From CAZAFD01 sp964484785 (GTDB taxonomy: Bacteria; Pseudomonadota; Alphaproteobacteria; Rickettsiales; UBA1997): a stretch of DNA of 50,123 nt. Below, one piece after another: positions 49,964 through 50,123 of this stretch. Both the position numbers and the translations under genes were made by a program. Location: positions 1 to 50,123 of the forward strand of contig CAZAFD010000002.1 of assembly GCA_964484785.1 (NCBI GenBank). The letters are read 5' to 3'. The stretch's first letter is position 1. Every line of letters begins with the position of its first letter. Under the pieces are notes generated by a model that saw only the letters and a list, made by a program, of their open reading frames with translations, was not told the origin of the DNA and did not search any database.

Positions 49964-50123
49964 TTCACTGATTTCAGGTGTTCTAGTAGTTTGTCCAACG
50001 GTTTACTTATTGAAAAACAAAGATTTTTTCCATCGGTTTTGCAGCCTGATAAGATTAATCTCAAAATGTCTCTTTTTTGTGAAATAATCGGACTTTTTAA
50101 GGATTTTCCAACATTTGCAGCCA
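49900..50123 (-). CDS. C-terminal end of a probable serine recombinase (partial)
   Basis: A 73-residue frame enters from the right edge and stops (TGA at 49900-49902) inside the antisense of tRNA-Thr. It reads ...SLKSPIISQKRDILRLILSG, then CKTDGKNLCFSISKPLDKLLEHL. This resembles the extreme C-terminus of large serine recombinases, where K-R-x-I-L-x-x-(V/I)-L-S is followed by G-x-x-L-x-x-x-x-x-K-P-(F/L)-D. The last ~20 residues are tRNA antisense, a known hallmark of integrases inserted at a tRNA 3' end. The catalytic domain lies outside the window, so the call is inferred. A tyrosine integrase is less likely by sequence. Confidence 0.5.
   Translation of the reverse strand, partial: AANVGKSLKSPIISQKRDILRLILSGCKTDGKNLCFSISKPLDKLLEHLKSVNGAARWNWTTDLHITNVLLYP

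Overview
The window is about one third G+C and gene-dense. It reads as chromosomal DNA of an alphaproteobacterium, most likely a host-associated, Rickettsiales-like one. This rests on the strong A+T bias, a short stand-alone RNase D, an omega subunit of alphaproteobacterial type, a DUF2335 membrane protein, a split nusA-infB / rbfA-truB arrangement and a secreted giant protein. An arabinose-5-phosphate isomerase (Kdo pathway), meso-DAP dehydrogenase, PBP1A, a LolD-like ATPase and TolC imply a true Gram-negative envelope with peptidoglycan and LPS. Genus cannot be decided from sequence alone.

Left part (1-15.4 kb): a minus-strand tRNA-Thr(CGU) at the edge, then meso-DAP dehydrogenase, a coupled pair (HhH-GPD-like protein plus DOT1-like methyltransferase), an M16 peptidase and a membrane-anchored Hsp20-like protein. 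Next come rplU-rpmA and nusA-infB on the minus strand, divergent from gyrB. A plus-strand series follows: secreted transglutaminase-like protein, RNase D, rpoZ, efp.

Middle (15.4-34.1 kb): one continuous minus-strand run, tolC - HlyD-type adaptor - single-cluster ferredoxin - lolD-like ATPase - pgk - small protein - an 11.7-kb gene for a 3914-residue exported cysteine-rich protein - glycosyltransferase - acpS - trmB. The giant gene is almost a quarter of the window and sits inside a housekeeping run.

Right part (34.3-50.1 kb): a cupin gene with a good promoter converges on a metallo-beta-lactamase-fold gene broken by an in-frame amber codon. A type IV prepilin follows, then a tight infC - degenerate response regulator - rbfA - truB operon. 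Between infC and DUF2335 lies a 469-bp gene-free A+T-rich stretch with 16 exact or one-mismatch copies of the 9-mer TTATTAACA. Five of them are in perfect 12-bp register, so this is a strong candidate replication origin. Beyond it are kdsD-type isomerase, ftsY, smpB and a protein of unknown function; then ruvC, PBP1A, tmk and parAB with a near-consensus parS site, which supports an origin-proximal location. The right edge holds a protein of unknown function, tRNA-Thr(GGU), and the C-terminal end of what looks like a serine recombinase reading antisense into that tRNA: the border of a probable integrated element.

Several regulatory signals can be read directly: promoters with perfect palindromes between or across -35 and -10 (rplU, gyrB), a terminator hairpin in the nusA leader, a terminator overlapping a tRNA promoter, and a non-ATG start for infC.
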